From positions 2,009,001 through 2,073,000 of the forward strand of contig NC_092563.1 in assembly GCF_037975245.1 (NCBI RefSeq): a stretch of 64,000 nt of DNA. The letters are read 5' to 3'. This DNA comes from Apostichopus japonicus. Taxonomy: Eukaryota; Echinodermata; Holothuroidea; Aspidochirotida; Stichopodidae. The notes below the pieces were generated by a model, which worked only from the letters and a program-made list of their open reading frames with translations, made no database searches and was not told the origin of the DNA. Made by a program: the position numbers and the translations under genes. Below are positions 23,101 to 33,557 of the stretch, in pieces. The stretch's first letter is position 1; every line of letters begins with the position of its first letter.

Positions 23101-26100
23101 GCTTTAAAGTTAGCACATTTGATGTTTTATTTACCTAGTTTAGGCAGTCGAAGCAATTTATACCTCATTTTGTTTCCTTCGTTGTGTACCCTTCTTGTCC
23201 CCTTTCGAGCTTCAATGGAGTGTTTCGTGGTGACGTAGTTCGTAAAATTTCAGAGTACTTTATATTACATAATTTGTTACCTTTAGTGGTTGGCATTGCC
23301 ATTTGAAGCAGGAAAGAGAAAAAAAACCCTATGAAATGGCTTCACCTTTAAAACTACATTCACTTTTCCAGGTGCTTTCTATCCTGGCGTTCCAGTACAG
23401 CCTGTGACTGTAAAGTACAACACCGATACGGTCATATGGACATGGGATGGACCACCTACGTGAGTTGCTTTAGAAACCAGAAACCGTAGTACTTTGTGAA
23501 TGTTGTAACCATCTGTCCGTAACAGAATGGGGAAATGGGTTGAATTGCTCTGATATAATGCTTAAGACTTTGAGAGGACATTTCATTTACGGACTTAACT
23601 TGCAGTAGAAAATTAAGAAATTGCTATCTTAGAAGTTACTGACTAAGTCCATATATTTCCTTCTTGTTAGCATAACTGCTGGTTTCTCTGTTGTGTCTGT
23701 GTGTTTGGTACATATCCGCAGGGCATGTTACTCTTTCAATGACTAATATGGCATCTGAGAGTATTCAGAGAATACATTTTTCTTGGGACTTTTAAAGCAT
23801 GCATTACTATAGAATAGTCTAGTCTAATCTAGTATAGTCTAGTATAGTATAGTCTAGTATAGTACAGTCTAGTATAGTCTAGTCATCTTGTTGTTAATTT
23901 CTTTCTCTCCCTTCTATTTTTTGCTGTGTTTTTTTTACAGTTTTACTACCCTGTGGTTTACCCTTTGTAATTTCAACAATGGCATCCAGATGGAATTCTT
24001 GCCAGTTTACAAACCTTCCCAAGAAGAGATTGATGATCCCAAGCTGTTCGCAAGGAACGTCAGATCCAAAATGGGGCAGTAAGTTGAATCTAAGTTTGAT
24101 TAATAAAAATTGTAGAGGGCCTGATATTTCAGAACTGTCTGTCTATCTGTCTGTCTGCTTTACAAATGCATTCTGTCTGTTGACAGTTCAGTTTGCCTTA
24201 ACATTTGAAGCAAATATTGAAACAATAGTAACATCAGGTCCTTTAAAGGTCCCCATCACCCTTCAAATGTGATACCCCTCCCCTCCATCCTCTACACCCA
24301 AACCCTATTTAGTTTCTGAAATGGATGACAACCTAAGCTGGATTGTATTTAGGTCTCCTTGTCACCCTTCTCAGTATTCTGGATAGGATCATTTCTGTAA
24401 TTTAATACTCTTCCTTTATACAGATCTCTGAAGGTCCCTGTGACAGATCACACCTATGAGGACTGTAAGCTGATGCAAGAAGCTGAAAAGATGGGACTTC
24501 CAACGGAGGTGGGACTGGTTGAGTTCCAGAAGATGCTAAATAAATTAGGGTTAGTGTAATATTGCCATGATTTTACTCTATATATAGAGGAATTAGTCTA
24601 TATATTTTGAATACTAGAGGCTGAGAAAAGAATGAGATGTAATATTGCAATTAAAAGATGATCCATATATTAATACCTTTGACCCCTAAATGAGAAGTTA
24701 TATTATTTATGATCGCTGAATGGGAAGTTACAGTTTAACTAGATAATTCATTTTATGTTTGATCCGTGATTGAGAAGTAAATCGTTAAGGGTTCTTTTTA
24801 TTCTGACATAACAAACTTGATAAATATATCGTTGATGCCTGAAAGAAAAGAAACAGTTAAATTTAATAGCAAATTCATTATATTTGTGATCCCTGCATGA
24901 GGAGAGGCAAGCAGTGGTTGCCTTTTAATTCTGACAAAATATTGTTCCTTAGTCATTCCTGGTAAACATAAAGTATTTTGTCAGAATTGAATCCCTAATT
25001 GTGAATATTTCGATAATTTGTAATTATAATTATTTTCGAAACTGCATTTTGCTATAGACTTTAAATTGTATGTTTTGTCACTCCCGCCAAACCAGGTGAT
25101 ATTCCTACAAAATGAAATAATGAAAAAAAAAACCTTGTTTGGATAAAACATCCTTGTTTGTGGTGAAGCTTATATGAACACAAAAAATGTCACCTTTGGA
25201 ATTATCTCAATCCAAAGCTTTTAAAGGAATTGGGTGGTTTTTACAAGCTGACGTCCTTCAAAAATGAAGTTAATCTCTCCCATGGAGGCTTTTGTTTACC
25301 CTTTTCGTCTCTATCCATTTTTTTTTATGTGTTTACTTATTGCGTATTTGTTTACAGAGTTCGGAGGGAGACGCTCGCTGAACGGCTTCATGAATATGCA
25401 GATATGGCCAAGTCGGAGGGCTACATAGGTCTGGAGGATTTTGCCAAATATCTTAACTTGCCAGTTAGTGAGAATCTGAGAGAAATGTTTGACATGTATG
25501 ATAGGGTGAGGACATCAAAAATGTTTGTGATATACAAGAACAATTTGTTTTCTTCTTGTCCTAACACTATTTTATTTTCTGAAGCAGACAGATGAAAAAG
25601 CCTCAAATAGTAGAAAACATTGTTCCTGTGTTAGTCATTAAAGGATGTTTGTTTGCTGATTGTACAGGGTGGGGTAGGTGGGAGGGTTGTGGGACATGGA
25701 GATTACAGACAGTTAAAGAATTACCCCTTAAACTTTAGTGGCTGTCAAGAAATCACTACTAACAGGTCTACCGAGAAGGCAAACACTTTGTGTGTTTTAG
25801 TTATTTGTTTGACCTCACCCCACCTCACCCCCTCCCCATTAGTTTTAGGTTCTCTTATTCTTGGACTCCCTTGAAACAAGATATATGTTTTTCCATATGA
25901 TCCTTCTTAATTATTAATCTGTTTACCAGTAGAAGACATGTACCCTTAAATTGTGCTCTGTGTCTTTGAGTTCTGAGTTTATTTCCACAGTAAAAAAAAT
26001 GTACAAACTTAACTTTACCTGGTCACTATTTATATGGTAATTATCACAAGTGCTCCAAACAATACTTTAATCTCCACAGAACGGTTCTGGAAAGATCGAC

Positions 26101-27890
26101 TTCCGAGAGTACGTGATTGGATGTTCTTTGGTAGCCCAGCCTGCTAACAATGAAGAAACTATACAGTTGGCTTTTAAGGTAAAGGCAACATATGATCAAA
26201 AATGGATTTATGAACGATGGTTTGAGCATTTTACAATAAACTGTCTCTGTACTGGATGGTTATTGCATTGCATCGGTTACTGATGAAGGAGACACGACCA
26301 AAAATAGCCACTTGATCTACTTGTGTTTCCTGGTGCAGAATTTAATGTTGAAGCAAAAAAGTAAAACAGTGACTCTGATTACTGAATTTCAAGCGTGAAG
26401 TGACTCAAACAGGTTCGTCAAAATTTTCCCCGTGAAGATAATACTCTGGCCCAAGTCCATGACTCAACTCGAGTCAGGAAAATCGCTGGTAATAGCTGGA
26501 CTTGACCTTAAAACGAAGAGAATTATTCCAACTCTGCTAACAGGGTGCCAAGGCCTTAGAGTTCTGCTATTATTTCACAATGGCATACATGTATACAATG
26601 CTTTAATGTAAATTTTTACAGATGTTTGGAGGCAGCAAAGGTCACTTGGTGCTAGATGACTTGGTTCAGTTTTTGCAAGGTTCTGTCAACATGACAGCGG
26701 AGGAGTGCGAGGTGCTATTCCATCAAGTCGACGATCAAAACACAGGCAGAATAACTTACGGTGAGTAAACCGCATCACGCAAGATGACTCGAGCAAAACC
26801 TTAAAATAAGCACCTAACTTTCCAAAGAACTTTATGTTTTTCAACTTCAGTTTCTGTAGCAGCTGTATAGATCTGTCTGAGCCTAATTTGCATTTAAGAA
26901 TCTGGGCAGGAAGTTACTGTCATCAACTAGTAATCTATAATATTGAAGCTTACTGCAAGCATTTAGGTTAGGGGTAGTATGTTAATGGTTCTTGCCCAGG
27001 AACATAGCAAAAGTGTGAAATTGACCAGGAAGAAACGAAATAAGTTATTGAATATATTCAAATAAAGATTAAATTAATGATTAAGTCATTACACAACCAA
27101 CCAGAGTCTTCAAGTTATGAATAATTCCCAACTCCACATTTATTCCCAACTATTCCCATAAATGACAAAACAAGTCTTAAAACAGTGTACTGAGCCTGTT
27201 TGATATTTTGCAATGTTTTGAGCAAACGTAGCTAGTCACATGATTCAGCGCTCTATTACAGTAGTTGACACATAGGAACTCTTTAAGTGGTATCAGGCGA
27301 AGGAGGATTTATATGTCTTGATGATAAATTATAACATTTGGTGTAGATGAGTTACTCTTTTCTAGTGATAGTTCTTGAATCAAATCTGTCTGTACTATAA
27401 AGTAAACCCATGTACGAGCCCTAACAATTGTCAAGTTTACATATACCATGTTGCTTACAGTTTATAGTTGGAGAATGGAATTTTAGGAGCCTTGTATCTT
27501 ACCAACCCTCCCCCCCCCCCCCTCTTTGAATCCCATCTTTCCTTTGATATTTGGATAGTTTTAATCTTGGTTTGACTTAAATTGTCTAGATGTCAAGGGT
27601 TTCATGTGCCATGATATATAAGTCTACTGTACAGGAAAATGATTTATACCATTGCAATATTTATCTATTCAAATCTTATGCAAAATTGATGGCTTTGAAA
27701 GGGTTGCTTCTTTCCATTTTCAAATCCAGATCAATTCAAGGCATACGCAAAGAAGAAACCCGAGTATGCTCGTCTCTTCACTTCTTTCTTGGAGAAAGCA
27801 GACATTGAGATGGAGATGAAGAAAGAGGAAGGGGAAGAGGAGACGAAAAAAGACCCAGAGAGACCCTCGTCCGGCAAAAAGGAGGACTAA
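10656..27890 (+). CDS. LPCAT1/2: Lysophosphatidylcholine acyltransferase, LPCAT1/2 type (complete, 11 exons)
   Basis: Exons: 10656-10760, 12063-12202, 17206-17423, 22686-22859, 23372-23459, 23941-24078, 24424-24549, 25358-25505, 26080-26178, 26622-26760 and 27730-27890. They join without a phase error to 511 residues (LPCAT1 is 534 and LPCAT2 544 in man). The enzyme transfers acyl groups from acyl-CoA to lysophosphatidylcholine or lyso-PAF at the ER. A hydrophobic segment spans about 38-66. The acyltransferase motifs are HTSFFD (124-129), GLPSTVSREEN (137-147), FPEGTCTN (196-203) and VPVQPV (219-224). EF-hand 1 (DRNGSGKIDFRE, 378-389) has all ligands, the next loop is lost and the third is weak. 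The C-terminus is KKED, a possible ER retrieval signal. It shares features with both LPCAT1 and LPCAT2, so it may be a pre-duplication orthologue. Confidence 0.96.
10761..12062. other. LPCAT intron 1
   Basis: It holds C-rich runs at 11353-11405 and a G-rich block at 11868-11920. No gene or transposon was recognised. Confidence 0.6.
12063..12202 (+). CDS. LPCAT1/2: LPCAT exon 2 (membrane segment)
   Basis: Residues 36-82 include the hydrophobic stretch PIRLLLVMLLLFPSWIIVMV and end ISGWRR, as in LPCAT2 (ITGWRR). Acceptor TTCCTACAG, donor GTAACC. Confidence 0.95.
14089..14180. repeat. (AAT)n microsatellite with adjoining dispersed-repeat motif
   Basis: About 11 AAT units (14089-14123) run into GAGACTTATATAGTGCCAAA and then CTCAAGGCGCTTTACAG. 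I recall this pairing of an AAT tract with a 'TTATATAGCGCC...CAAGGCGCTTTACA' block as common across invertebrate genomes. The element class is not assigned here. Confidence 0.6.
14895..15070. repeat. Long palindromic fold-back element
   Basis: The left arm 14895-14940 (GGGGTTAATGAACGGTCTAG onwards) and right arm 15025-15070 (ending CTAGACCGTTGATTAACCCC) are about 46 bp inverted repeats with few mismatches. The interior is itself a near-palindrome centred on GGGCTCCGCTACGCTCCGCCC. A further copy of TTAATCCTGTGAGTAACGCACG lies at about 14770-14791. It looks like a fold-back MITE or its remnant; no clear target duplication was found. Confidence 0.8.
17206..17423 (+). CDS. LPCAT1/2: LPCAT exon 3 (motifs I and II)
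   Basis: Residues 82-155 carry the catalytic histidine and aspartate in APHTSFFDAI and the second motif in GLPSTVSREEN. Acceptor TTTACTACAG, donor GTGAGT. Confidence 0.96.
17645..17922 (+). pseudogene. Frameshifted THAP-like zinc-finger fragment
   Basis: One frame gives CQASGCTYRPSKHEKRQYF and TIPEPQKEPSRCK; the next frame continues AWLHAIGTISLLL then FNRSSVVCVDNFEDW. Together they follow the THAP C2CH layout: C-x4-C near the start, a proline/tryptophan middle, and a final VC..(H)FED. The frames are joined by a shift near 17795, and the expected last histidine is Asn (VDNFED), so it is not functional. THAP domains occur in P-type transposases and host proteins; the source here is unknown. 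Confidence 0.6.
18264..18457. repeat. Minisatellite, left part (interrupted)
   Basis: About two copies of an ~88-97-bp unit, including ACAATAACAGCTCTATAGAC, CCATACTGAGGCTATGTATA and CAGTAGTATCGTACAGAGGC. The array resumes at 20517 on the other side of the inserted element. Confidence 0.85.
18458..20524. mobile_element. 2.05-kb TIR element (probably hAT-like, non-autonomous) inside a minisatellite
   Basis: The body is 18466-20516. It starts TAGGGCTGT and ends ACAGCCCTA. Next to both ends are copies of CGGTTAACCG-type palindromic sequence. The flanks are ATGTACAG (18458-18465) and AGGTACAG (20517-20524), an 8-bp duplication with one mismatch. The host minisatellite lies on both sides. The inside has no recognisable transposase; it includes a G/C-rich patch near 19220-19310 (GGTGGTCCCCCGGTGG) and a TGACA repeat near 19400. 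Confidence 0.75.
20517..21015. repeat. Minisatellite, right part
   Basis: About five copies of the unit seen at 18264-18457. One period is 88 bp (20521 to 20609); others carry an extra TAGGCCTAC. It degenerates past 20985. Confidence 0.85.
21332..21359. repeat. Perfect short hairpin
   Basis: CAAGGAGGTTC and GAACCTCCTTG form an 11-bp perfect stem around the 6-base loop TACAAG. It is intronic and of unknown role. Confidence 0.6.
22414..22606. repeat. Degenerate GTGACAG repeat next to LPCAT exon 4
   Basis: Variants of GTGACAGACATGTGACAGCA and GAACTG..TTTTGAGGT recur four to five times, ending about 80 bp before the exon 4 acceptor. Confidence 0.6.
22686..22859 (+). CDS. LPCAT1/2: LPCAT exon 4 (motif III)
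   Basis: Residues 155-213 contain VSRTDQNSR, EEIKRRSQ and the acyl-acceptor motif WPQIMIFPEGTCTN, then CLITFKG. These are close to LPCAT1. Acceptor GTTTACAG, donor GTAACT. Confidence 0.96.
23372..23459 (+). CDS. LPCAT1/2: LPCAT exon 5 (motif IV)
   Basis: Residues 213-242 contain YPGVPVQPVTVKY and IWTWDGPP, matching the last acyltransferase motif. Acceptor TTTTCCAG, donor GTGAGT. Confidence 0.95.
23815..23885. repeat. AGTCTAGTAT short tandem repeat
   Basis: Seven or so imperfect copies of TAGTCTAGTA/TAGTATAG lie about 55 bp upstream of the exon 6 acceptor. Confidence 0.7.
23941..24078 (+). CDS. LPCAT1/2: LPCAT exon 6
   Basis: Residues 242-288 include LWFTLCNFNN and MEFLPVYKPSQEE, then ARNVRSKMG, as in LPCAT1. 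A long pyrimidine tract precedes TTTTACAG; donor GTAAGT. A short AGTCTAGTAT repeat sits just upstream. Confidence 0.95.
24424..24549 (+). CDS. LPCAT1/2: LPCAT exon 7
   Basis: Residues 288-330 include VPVTDHTYEDCKLM and EVGLVEFQKMLNKLG, leading into the EF-hand region. Acceptor TTTATACAG, donor GTTAGT. Confidence 0.95.
25358..25505 (+). CDS. LPCAT1/2: LPCAT exon 8
   Basis: Residues 330-379 include LEDFAKYLNLPVSENLREMF and end with Asp378-Arg379, the first two positions of the EF-hand loop that continues in exon 9. Acceptor TTTACAG, donor GTGAGG. Confidence 0.95.
26080..26178 (+). CDS. LPCAT1/2: LPCAT exon 9 (EF-hand 1 loop)
   Basis: Thirty-three residues start NGSGKIDFREYVIG and complete a canonical calcium-binding loop with Asp378 of exon 8. 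They end TIQLAFK. Acceptor CTCCACAG, donor GTAAAG. Confidence 0.95.
26622..26760 (+). CDS. LPCAT1/2: LPCAT exon 10 (degenerate EF-hands)
   Basis: The second loop (GGSKGHLVLDDL) lacks the acidic first position. The third (DDQNTGRITYDQ) keeps Asp1 and Gly6 but has Gln in place of the final Glu. Acceptor TTTTTACAG, donor GTGAGT. Confidence 0.94.
27730..27890 (+). CDS. LPCAT1/2: LPCAT exon 11 (C-terminus)
   Basis: Residues 459-511 and the stop. After FKAYAKKKPEYARLF comes a highly charged tail rich in E and K ending KKED. Human LPCAT2 ends KKDD, so a di-lysine-type ER signal is plausible. Confidence 0.94.
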
Positions 27891-28334
27891 TTCCGTAAAA
27901 TAATAAGAAAGAAGACCACTAGTGATGAAAGAAAGCAAGGAAGCATGGATTGATTTATGATCATTATTATTATTCAAAATGGATAACATGAGTGGGAGAA
28001 GGTCGTGAAATAAAAGATGGTGGACAGACTGAAATTTGCAGGAGACACGATGCTATGACGGAGAATGGGCCAATCAGATGACTCGGAATTGTTAACGTTT
28101 GAAAAAACAAGGCGGCTGATTCGATGAAGCACTGGTGACAAGAAAATTAAATGGAACGATTTGGTTATCATTTATACTGGTTGGTGATACAAGCTAAAGA
28201 AAGGCAGGAGCATTTTATGGAAATAAGCTGTGAAAGAATGTTATTGTGGGAATTCTACAAAATGGTCACAAGATCTACAGCTTTATGCGCATAATGTAAG
28301 AGAATTAAAAGAATTCTTTAGTATGGAAATTTGG

Positions 28335-28495
28335 CAAGTTATATCAAGCTATTGCCAGTTATGTGTGTTAACTTAACAAGCTATGTCATTTGTAGGTAAA
28401 GGTTATAACAAGTTATCAAGCTAGTGCCAGTTATGTGTGTTAATTAGCTTAACAAGCTATGTCATTTTTTAGGTAAACGTTAAGACAAGTTATGT
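28335..28495. repeat. Two-copy 72-bp direct repeat
   Basis: CCAGTTATGTGTGTTAA, CTTAACAAGCTATGTCATTT and TAGGTAAA recur with a 72-bp offset, in the probable LPCAT 3' region. Confidence 0.75.
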
Positions 28496-29899
28496 GGATA
28501 CCGCTATCCATTTTGGTGTGTGCTTGTTTTTTCGTGTCTTTGTTTTTCTTCCTTGTTTCTCTTCCTTCGTTCTTTGTTTCTCTTTCCTTTCATGCACTGC
28601 TCCTAAACACCTTGGTGGTGGAACTGCACGGTCAGTTTTCCTAATCCGGAGATGAAATTGTCAGTTGGAAATATTTAAAGGTTTATGGCACAAGTTAAAT
28701 TGACACTGGTTCTTTCAAAAGTAAAATAAGAGCGAAGGCATAGAGCTGAAATATTAAAGTTAAATTTCAGCTTTCCCGTTAATGGCTTGGTATTTTTAAT
28801 TAGTTACTTTCAAACATGGAAATCGATCCAGGAACTAATTACTATGCTATTCTGTTTACAAAAAAAACAGATTCTAGTCTTGATCAAATCCCAGCACTGC
28901 TTAAATAATATTAGATACCACACTGTGTTTGTACAGTGGAACATTTTCATATCAGGAATAACATAATTTCACATTTCTGTTTATGAGTCTCATTTTTAAT
29001 GTCATTGAATGGACACAAAATGTCGGATATAATTTTTAATTTAATGTCGACCTCTTTGGTTTTTTTTGTCCCTTCTCCTGTGTACATTGAAATTGCACCT
29101 TTCAAGGCTCTTAAACCCTAGAAATAGAGTTGAGCAAGTTACTCAAGTTTTTGGTCTAGTTGTTTGGGGGGGGGGAGGGGGGGGGGGGAGAGGGGTGTCA
29201 AAATCGGAAAACTTGACAAATGCTTATTTGACAAAAGATTGTTACTCTAGCAAGGACTTGTGTGTATGACATTGCTTTAAAAAAGTCAGATAGATTTAAA
29301 TTTGTAATTCGATGCATGAAAGAGACAAAAACCAACAAGTGCATACCGGTTATTATATTGTACATCATTGACGACATGTCAATAACCAGTAACTTATTTT
29401 CATATTTGTCGGCAAAAACTGTTTTCTTAATATTTAAATTAAGCATAATGCCAACCGGGTTTAACTTGTAGTTAACTACCTACAATGTGTGCTAAAAACA
29501 ATTATGTTGGCTGAACAATCATCTCTAAAGTTGAAAACAAGAGAGAGGTCATATTCTATTGTCTCTCTCGTAATAGAAATATAGACATTATATTATTTTG
29601 CAAAGATGGCTGATTCATCATCATAAGCAGGGCTTTCGTTAAATTGATCAGTTTTCATCTTTCTTGGAACTTTTCGCATTAGTGTACGTGTTTGGAAATA
29701 AATTTAAATTTTAGAAGAGTATTATGTAAACATTTACCACTTTTTTCCCTTCTTTTTTTTGTTCTTTCAACACCTCTCTGTTTTTCAGTTTGCTCTGATT
29801 AATTATTTATTCACCTTCAAGTTTCATCTGTAATGATTTATCCTTTCAAGTATTTTTGGCATTCATTATGACATGTACCATTGGTATACATTGATGTTA

Positions 29900-30279
29900 A
29901 GGCTGTTACGGAAGCGTAGAAGGGACATTGCATTGACGAGTTACCAACTTGACAAATCGACAATTATCTGCAAATTGACGAGTTGACGAGATGGTAACGT
30001 GACAAAATTCAGAAAATTGACGTTTTGACGAGATAACGGATCTCGTCAATGCATCAATTTTCTGCAAATTGACGAGTTGCACACTTACTACCATCTCGAC
30101 AAGATGACAAAATTCAGAAAATTGATGCATTGACGAGATCCGTTATCTCGTCAAAACGTCAATTTTCTGAACTTTGTCACGTTACCATATCATCAACTCG
30201 TCAATTTGCAGATAATTGTCGTTTTGTCAAGTTGGTAACTCGTCAATGCAATGTCCCTTCTACGCTTCCGTAGGCTGTT
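29900..30279. mobile_element. 364-bp fold-back MITE with 8-bp target duplication
   Basis: The body 29908-30271 starts ACGGAAGCGTAGAAGGGACA and ends with its complement, TGTCCCTTCTACGCTTCCGT. The inverted similarity continues almost to the centre through TGACGAG, GTTACCAACTTGAC and CAATTATCTGCAAATTGACG, so the transcript would fold into one long hairpin. Both flanks are AGGCTGTT (29900-29907 and 30272-30279). The superfamily is not assigned; an 8-bp duplication fits hAT, P or Merlin groups. There is no coding capacity. Confidence 0.9.
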
Positions 30280-31684
30280 CATCAAAATTGCTGCCTTCAT
30301 GTTATATGGCTGTAACTTTATTTTGGTTAATACATTTGTTTGTGTTTGTACATTCTTGATCATTCCTGATGCATAGTTTTATGGGGCCGTTGGCAATTTT
30401 TTTTTTTTTATGTCTTTCTTTACATAGCTGTAAATATCATGTATAGCATTTGTTCTTGGCGTTTCTTTGATTACTGGTGGGAAATTCCATGCAAGACAGA
30501 AAGAGAGATTGATAAAAACTTAAACAATGTATAATATTTACAAGATTAAGGCATTCGTATGGACAACATATTTCGTCTTCAAGTGTTTAGTGAACCACAT
30601 TATTTTTTCACCTCAACGAGTTGTTATTTTTGTCTGAAAACGAACAATTTTCATGAATGGATCTTGATTTTCAGCATAGGATTTTATATTTACATCTTTG
30701 GAGGGGTTTTTTTTCTTTTCAAAGGATGGTTGTTTGGTTAAAGCTGATTTGATGAAAGTTTTTTGTCAAAAACCGAAACATAATAGCATTTGTTTTGTTA
30801 AGCTATGATCTATTTAAATTTAGCGATAGTTTGTAAATGCATAGCCAATAATGTCATCAGGGTATAATTTATCCCCGGAGGAAAATAATATTTGTATGAA
30901 AGAATTTAAAAAAAAAACAAATATCTTGCCTGGAAAATTGAAGTTAGAACTAACAGTGAGGAATATGTTACTCTTCGTTATAAGTTTGACATTTTTCTTT
31001 CGCTGGAATATCCCTTGAATGGAACTCGTTCATATCAATATGTTGAAGTAGTTAAACCCCAAACGGGGCTCGTAATGATTCGTAGGTATCGATATTCTGT
31101 GATTTATGTAGCAGTTGAATGTGCAATTACAGGTTAGCCGTGTCATGTCTGTATAAATCTAAATAATTGCAATGTTTCATTAATTTGTGTTTGTTTTAAG
31201 TCTGTGAACAGTGTCTTTGTAGTTCTTCGCTGTTGATGTCATTTTTTCGTTCATGCCACGTTTTAGCTTCATCTTTGGCCATCTTGATTTATCGGGGGGA
31301 ATTGTAGCATTTAAATTTTACAACGGAAAAAAATTAGAGGCAGATGTCTTCCTACACATTTAAGATGATTCAGATAATAAAAACCAGTTGATGAATAGGA
31401 TAGTTTATACGGAAATATATTTTTACTGACGAAAGAGGAACATATTCTAGTATTTCTGGTGAATCTTGCTTTCAATTCCTGTTTTCGAGATTTCAACATT
31501 AGAAACTGACACTGTTGTTCCTATTGGGTGTGATGTCATACAATTACACTGATTTTTATTTATGTTTTTCTTTAAGAAAAAAAATGCATCAAGTTTCTCA
31601 TCTCAAACATTGCGATACTTCTCAATATGAACAAACCCAAGGGTCAGAATATTAACGGAGAAAGTAAAGAAGAATATAACAGCT

Positions 31685-31758
31685 TGCTACTAGTGTGCTA
31701 CTAGTGTGCTACTAGTGTGCAACTAGTGTGCTACTAGTGTGTAACTAGTGTGCAACTA
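31685..31758. repeat. 11-bp tandem repeat, ~6.7 copies
   Basis: The unit is TGCTACTAGTG with single substitutions (TGCAACTAGTG, TGTAACTAGTG). Confidence 0.85.
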
Positions 31759-33510
31759 TGACATTACACCAGTGTGATTCAGGATCACTGATGGTGATTA
31801 TTTCAATTATCAATATAATGCAATTAAATATTATATTGAGTCACTCGAGTTCGAGAGACTGGTTAATCTGGTTCAAGTCACTCCCAGCTTAATGTATGTC
31901 GTCCAGTTACAGAGTTGTTGACAATTAACAATTCATAATCATGGACGTTAAATATGAATGTAAGAGACTGACTTCGGTCAGCTTGCGGCTTTGATAAGCC
32001 AATGAGGCTTCTTCGCGAGTTCCTGCTTGCAGGAGGATCTAATATACATACATACCAACATACATACATTATCAATATAATGATATGTAGGAAAGGCTTG
32101 CAAATTTCACCCGGATTCTTTATTGAATTATGTTTCTCTCCCACAAGGCAAAAATTAAAGTTTTCCTCTGGACTACCATTTTCAATATCAAAATTGTGAA
32201 AATATTTATTTTAGCAAGCTGTGCTTGATAGTCTCAACCATACCAATGGGTATGTCCATAGTATAGACATGAATTTACCTCTGAGCAGACTTGCATCTGA
32301 GCAGTAGGAGTACAAATACAAATGACATTTTATTTCTTGGTGTGAGTATAAGTATGAGTCCCAGGCTGTTAGCATGCGTACAAGTACTGTAATCTTACTC
32401 AAGGAGGCCATGGATTAGATTTGAAGAATTCTCCCAAATATGATTACAAATCCATGAGGGCAAGGAGGAGTACAGGCAGCTACTTTAAGAAAATGAAAAT
32501 AATGGAAGACTTTTTACAAGTCTGCCCCAGCTGGGTTATTCTTTGCTTTAAAGGTAGTCTGTATAGGCCTCAAATTATAGCAAGCTATTATTGCTAGAAG
32601 TTTTCAAAAAGTACTTTCCTCGAGGTCTTTACTCTCCAAATTGTTCTCAGACATTGTTAAGGAACACAGAAGATGACTGAATGTCACAGTGAGGAAGATT
32701 TAAAGAAAAACAGTTTAAGAATTTTGACCAATTAGGTGACCATATTTGAATATCTAGCATATTTGGGGCCAATACAGCATACCTTTAAACTTCAATAATT
32801 ACCCGAGTATTCACAGTATAGGAGCCCTTTAACAGGATTCAATGTTTACTGGCGACATGGTTCATAGATGTTCAGAAAACTTACACAGTCATCCTTTAGA
32901 AGCACTAGTGTTTTCCTGAAATTTGCTGCACTCGTTTCTGTTTCATAGTTGGTATTGTTTATATGTTTTGATCGTAAGAATTGCCAAATGAATTTAAGTA
33001 ATTTGTGCCAGGAACGTGATTAACCATCTTTTTATCAAAATATATCATTTATTAATCTAGAAAAATCATTTTCTCTTTTCTTAAACTTCTATGATCACAA
33101 TAATAAAAGAGCAGGAGCTGCAAAAATATTTTCTTACAAATTTAGGAATCATGTAAGTTAAATTCTAAACAATTTTTAATTTTTTTGATAATACAATATA
33201 TTGTTAAAGAATTAATAATACGATTACATTTTGTTTTATTTGAGAATGTGCTCAATGGGTGCTTCAGGCAGCATGGGTTTGATATGTTAAAGATGTATTG
33301 AACAATCTTTCTACTTTTATACTTTTTCTAATTCCATCCTTCCCTTAACTGATTAATAATAAAATTTAACCCAACTAGCGATAAAATATAAACCAATCTA
33401 TTTTTCACTTATTATTGTTTCACTTATAAAGCTAAGGAAAAATGTGAATTTAAGAATTTTGAAAAAGTCAGAACAGACTAGGGCTGGTATCTAGCCGCAA
33501 CATGGAAGAA

Positions 33511-33557
33511 CTTTCGTTTAAACTTTCGTTTAAACTTTCGTTTAAACTTTCGTTTAC
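33511..33557. repeat. 12-bp tandem repeat, four copies
   Basis: CTTTCGTTTAAA is repeated four times, the last ending TTTACA. It produces a spurious SFKL-repeat reading frame. Confidence 0.85.

Larger units (their letters stand above)
22860..27729. other. LPCAT introns 4-10
   Basis: These are short introns. The first keeps an open reading stretch past exon 4 that is not coding. A compact TAGTCTAGTATAG repeat sits at 23815-23885, a C-run near 27508-27520 and a pyrimidine tract before each acceptor. No embedded gene was recognised. Confidence 0.6.

Noticed and set aside
23888-24272. Alternative frame over LPCAT exon 6
   Set aside because: The correct frame is fixed by FLPVYKPSQEE and by phase with exons 5 and 7; the shifted frame is a shadow.
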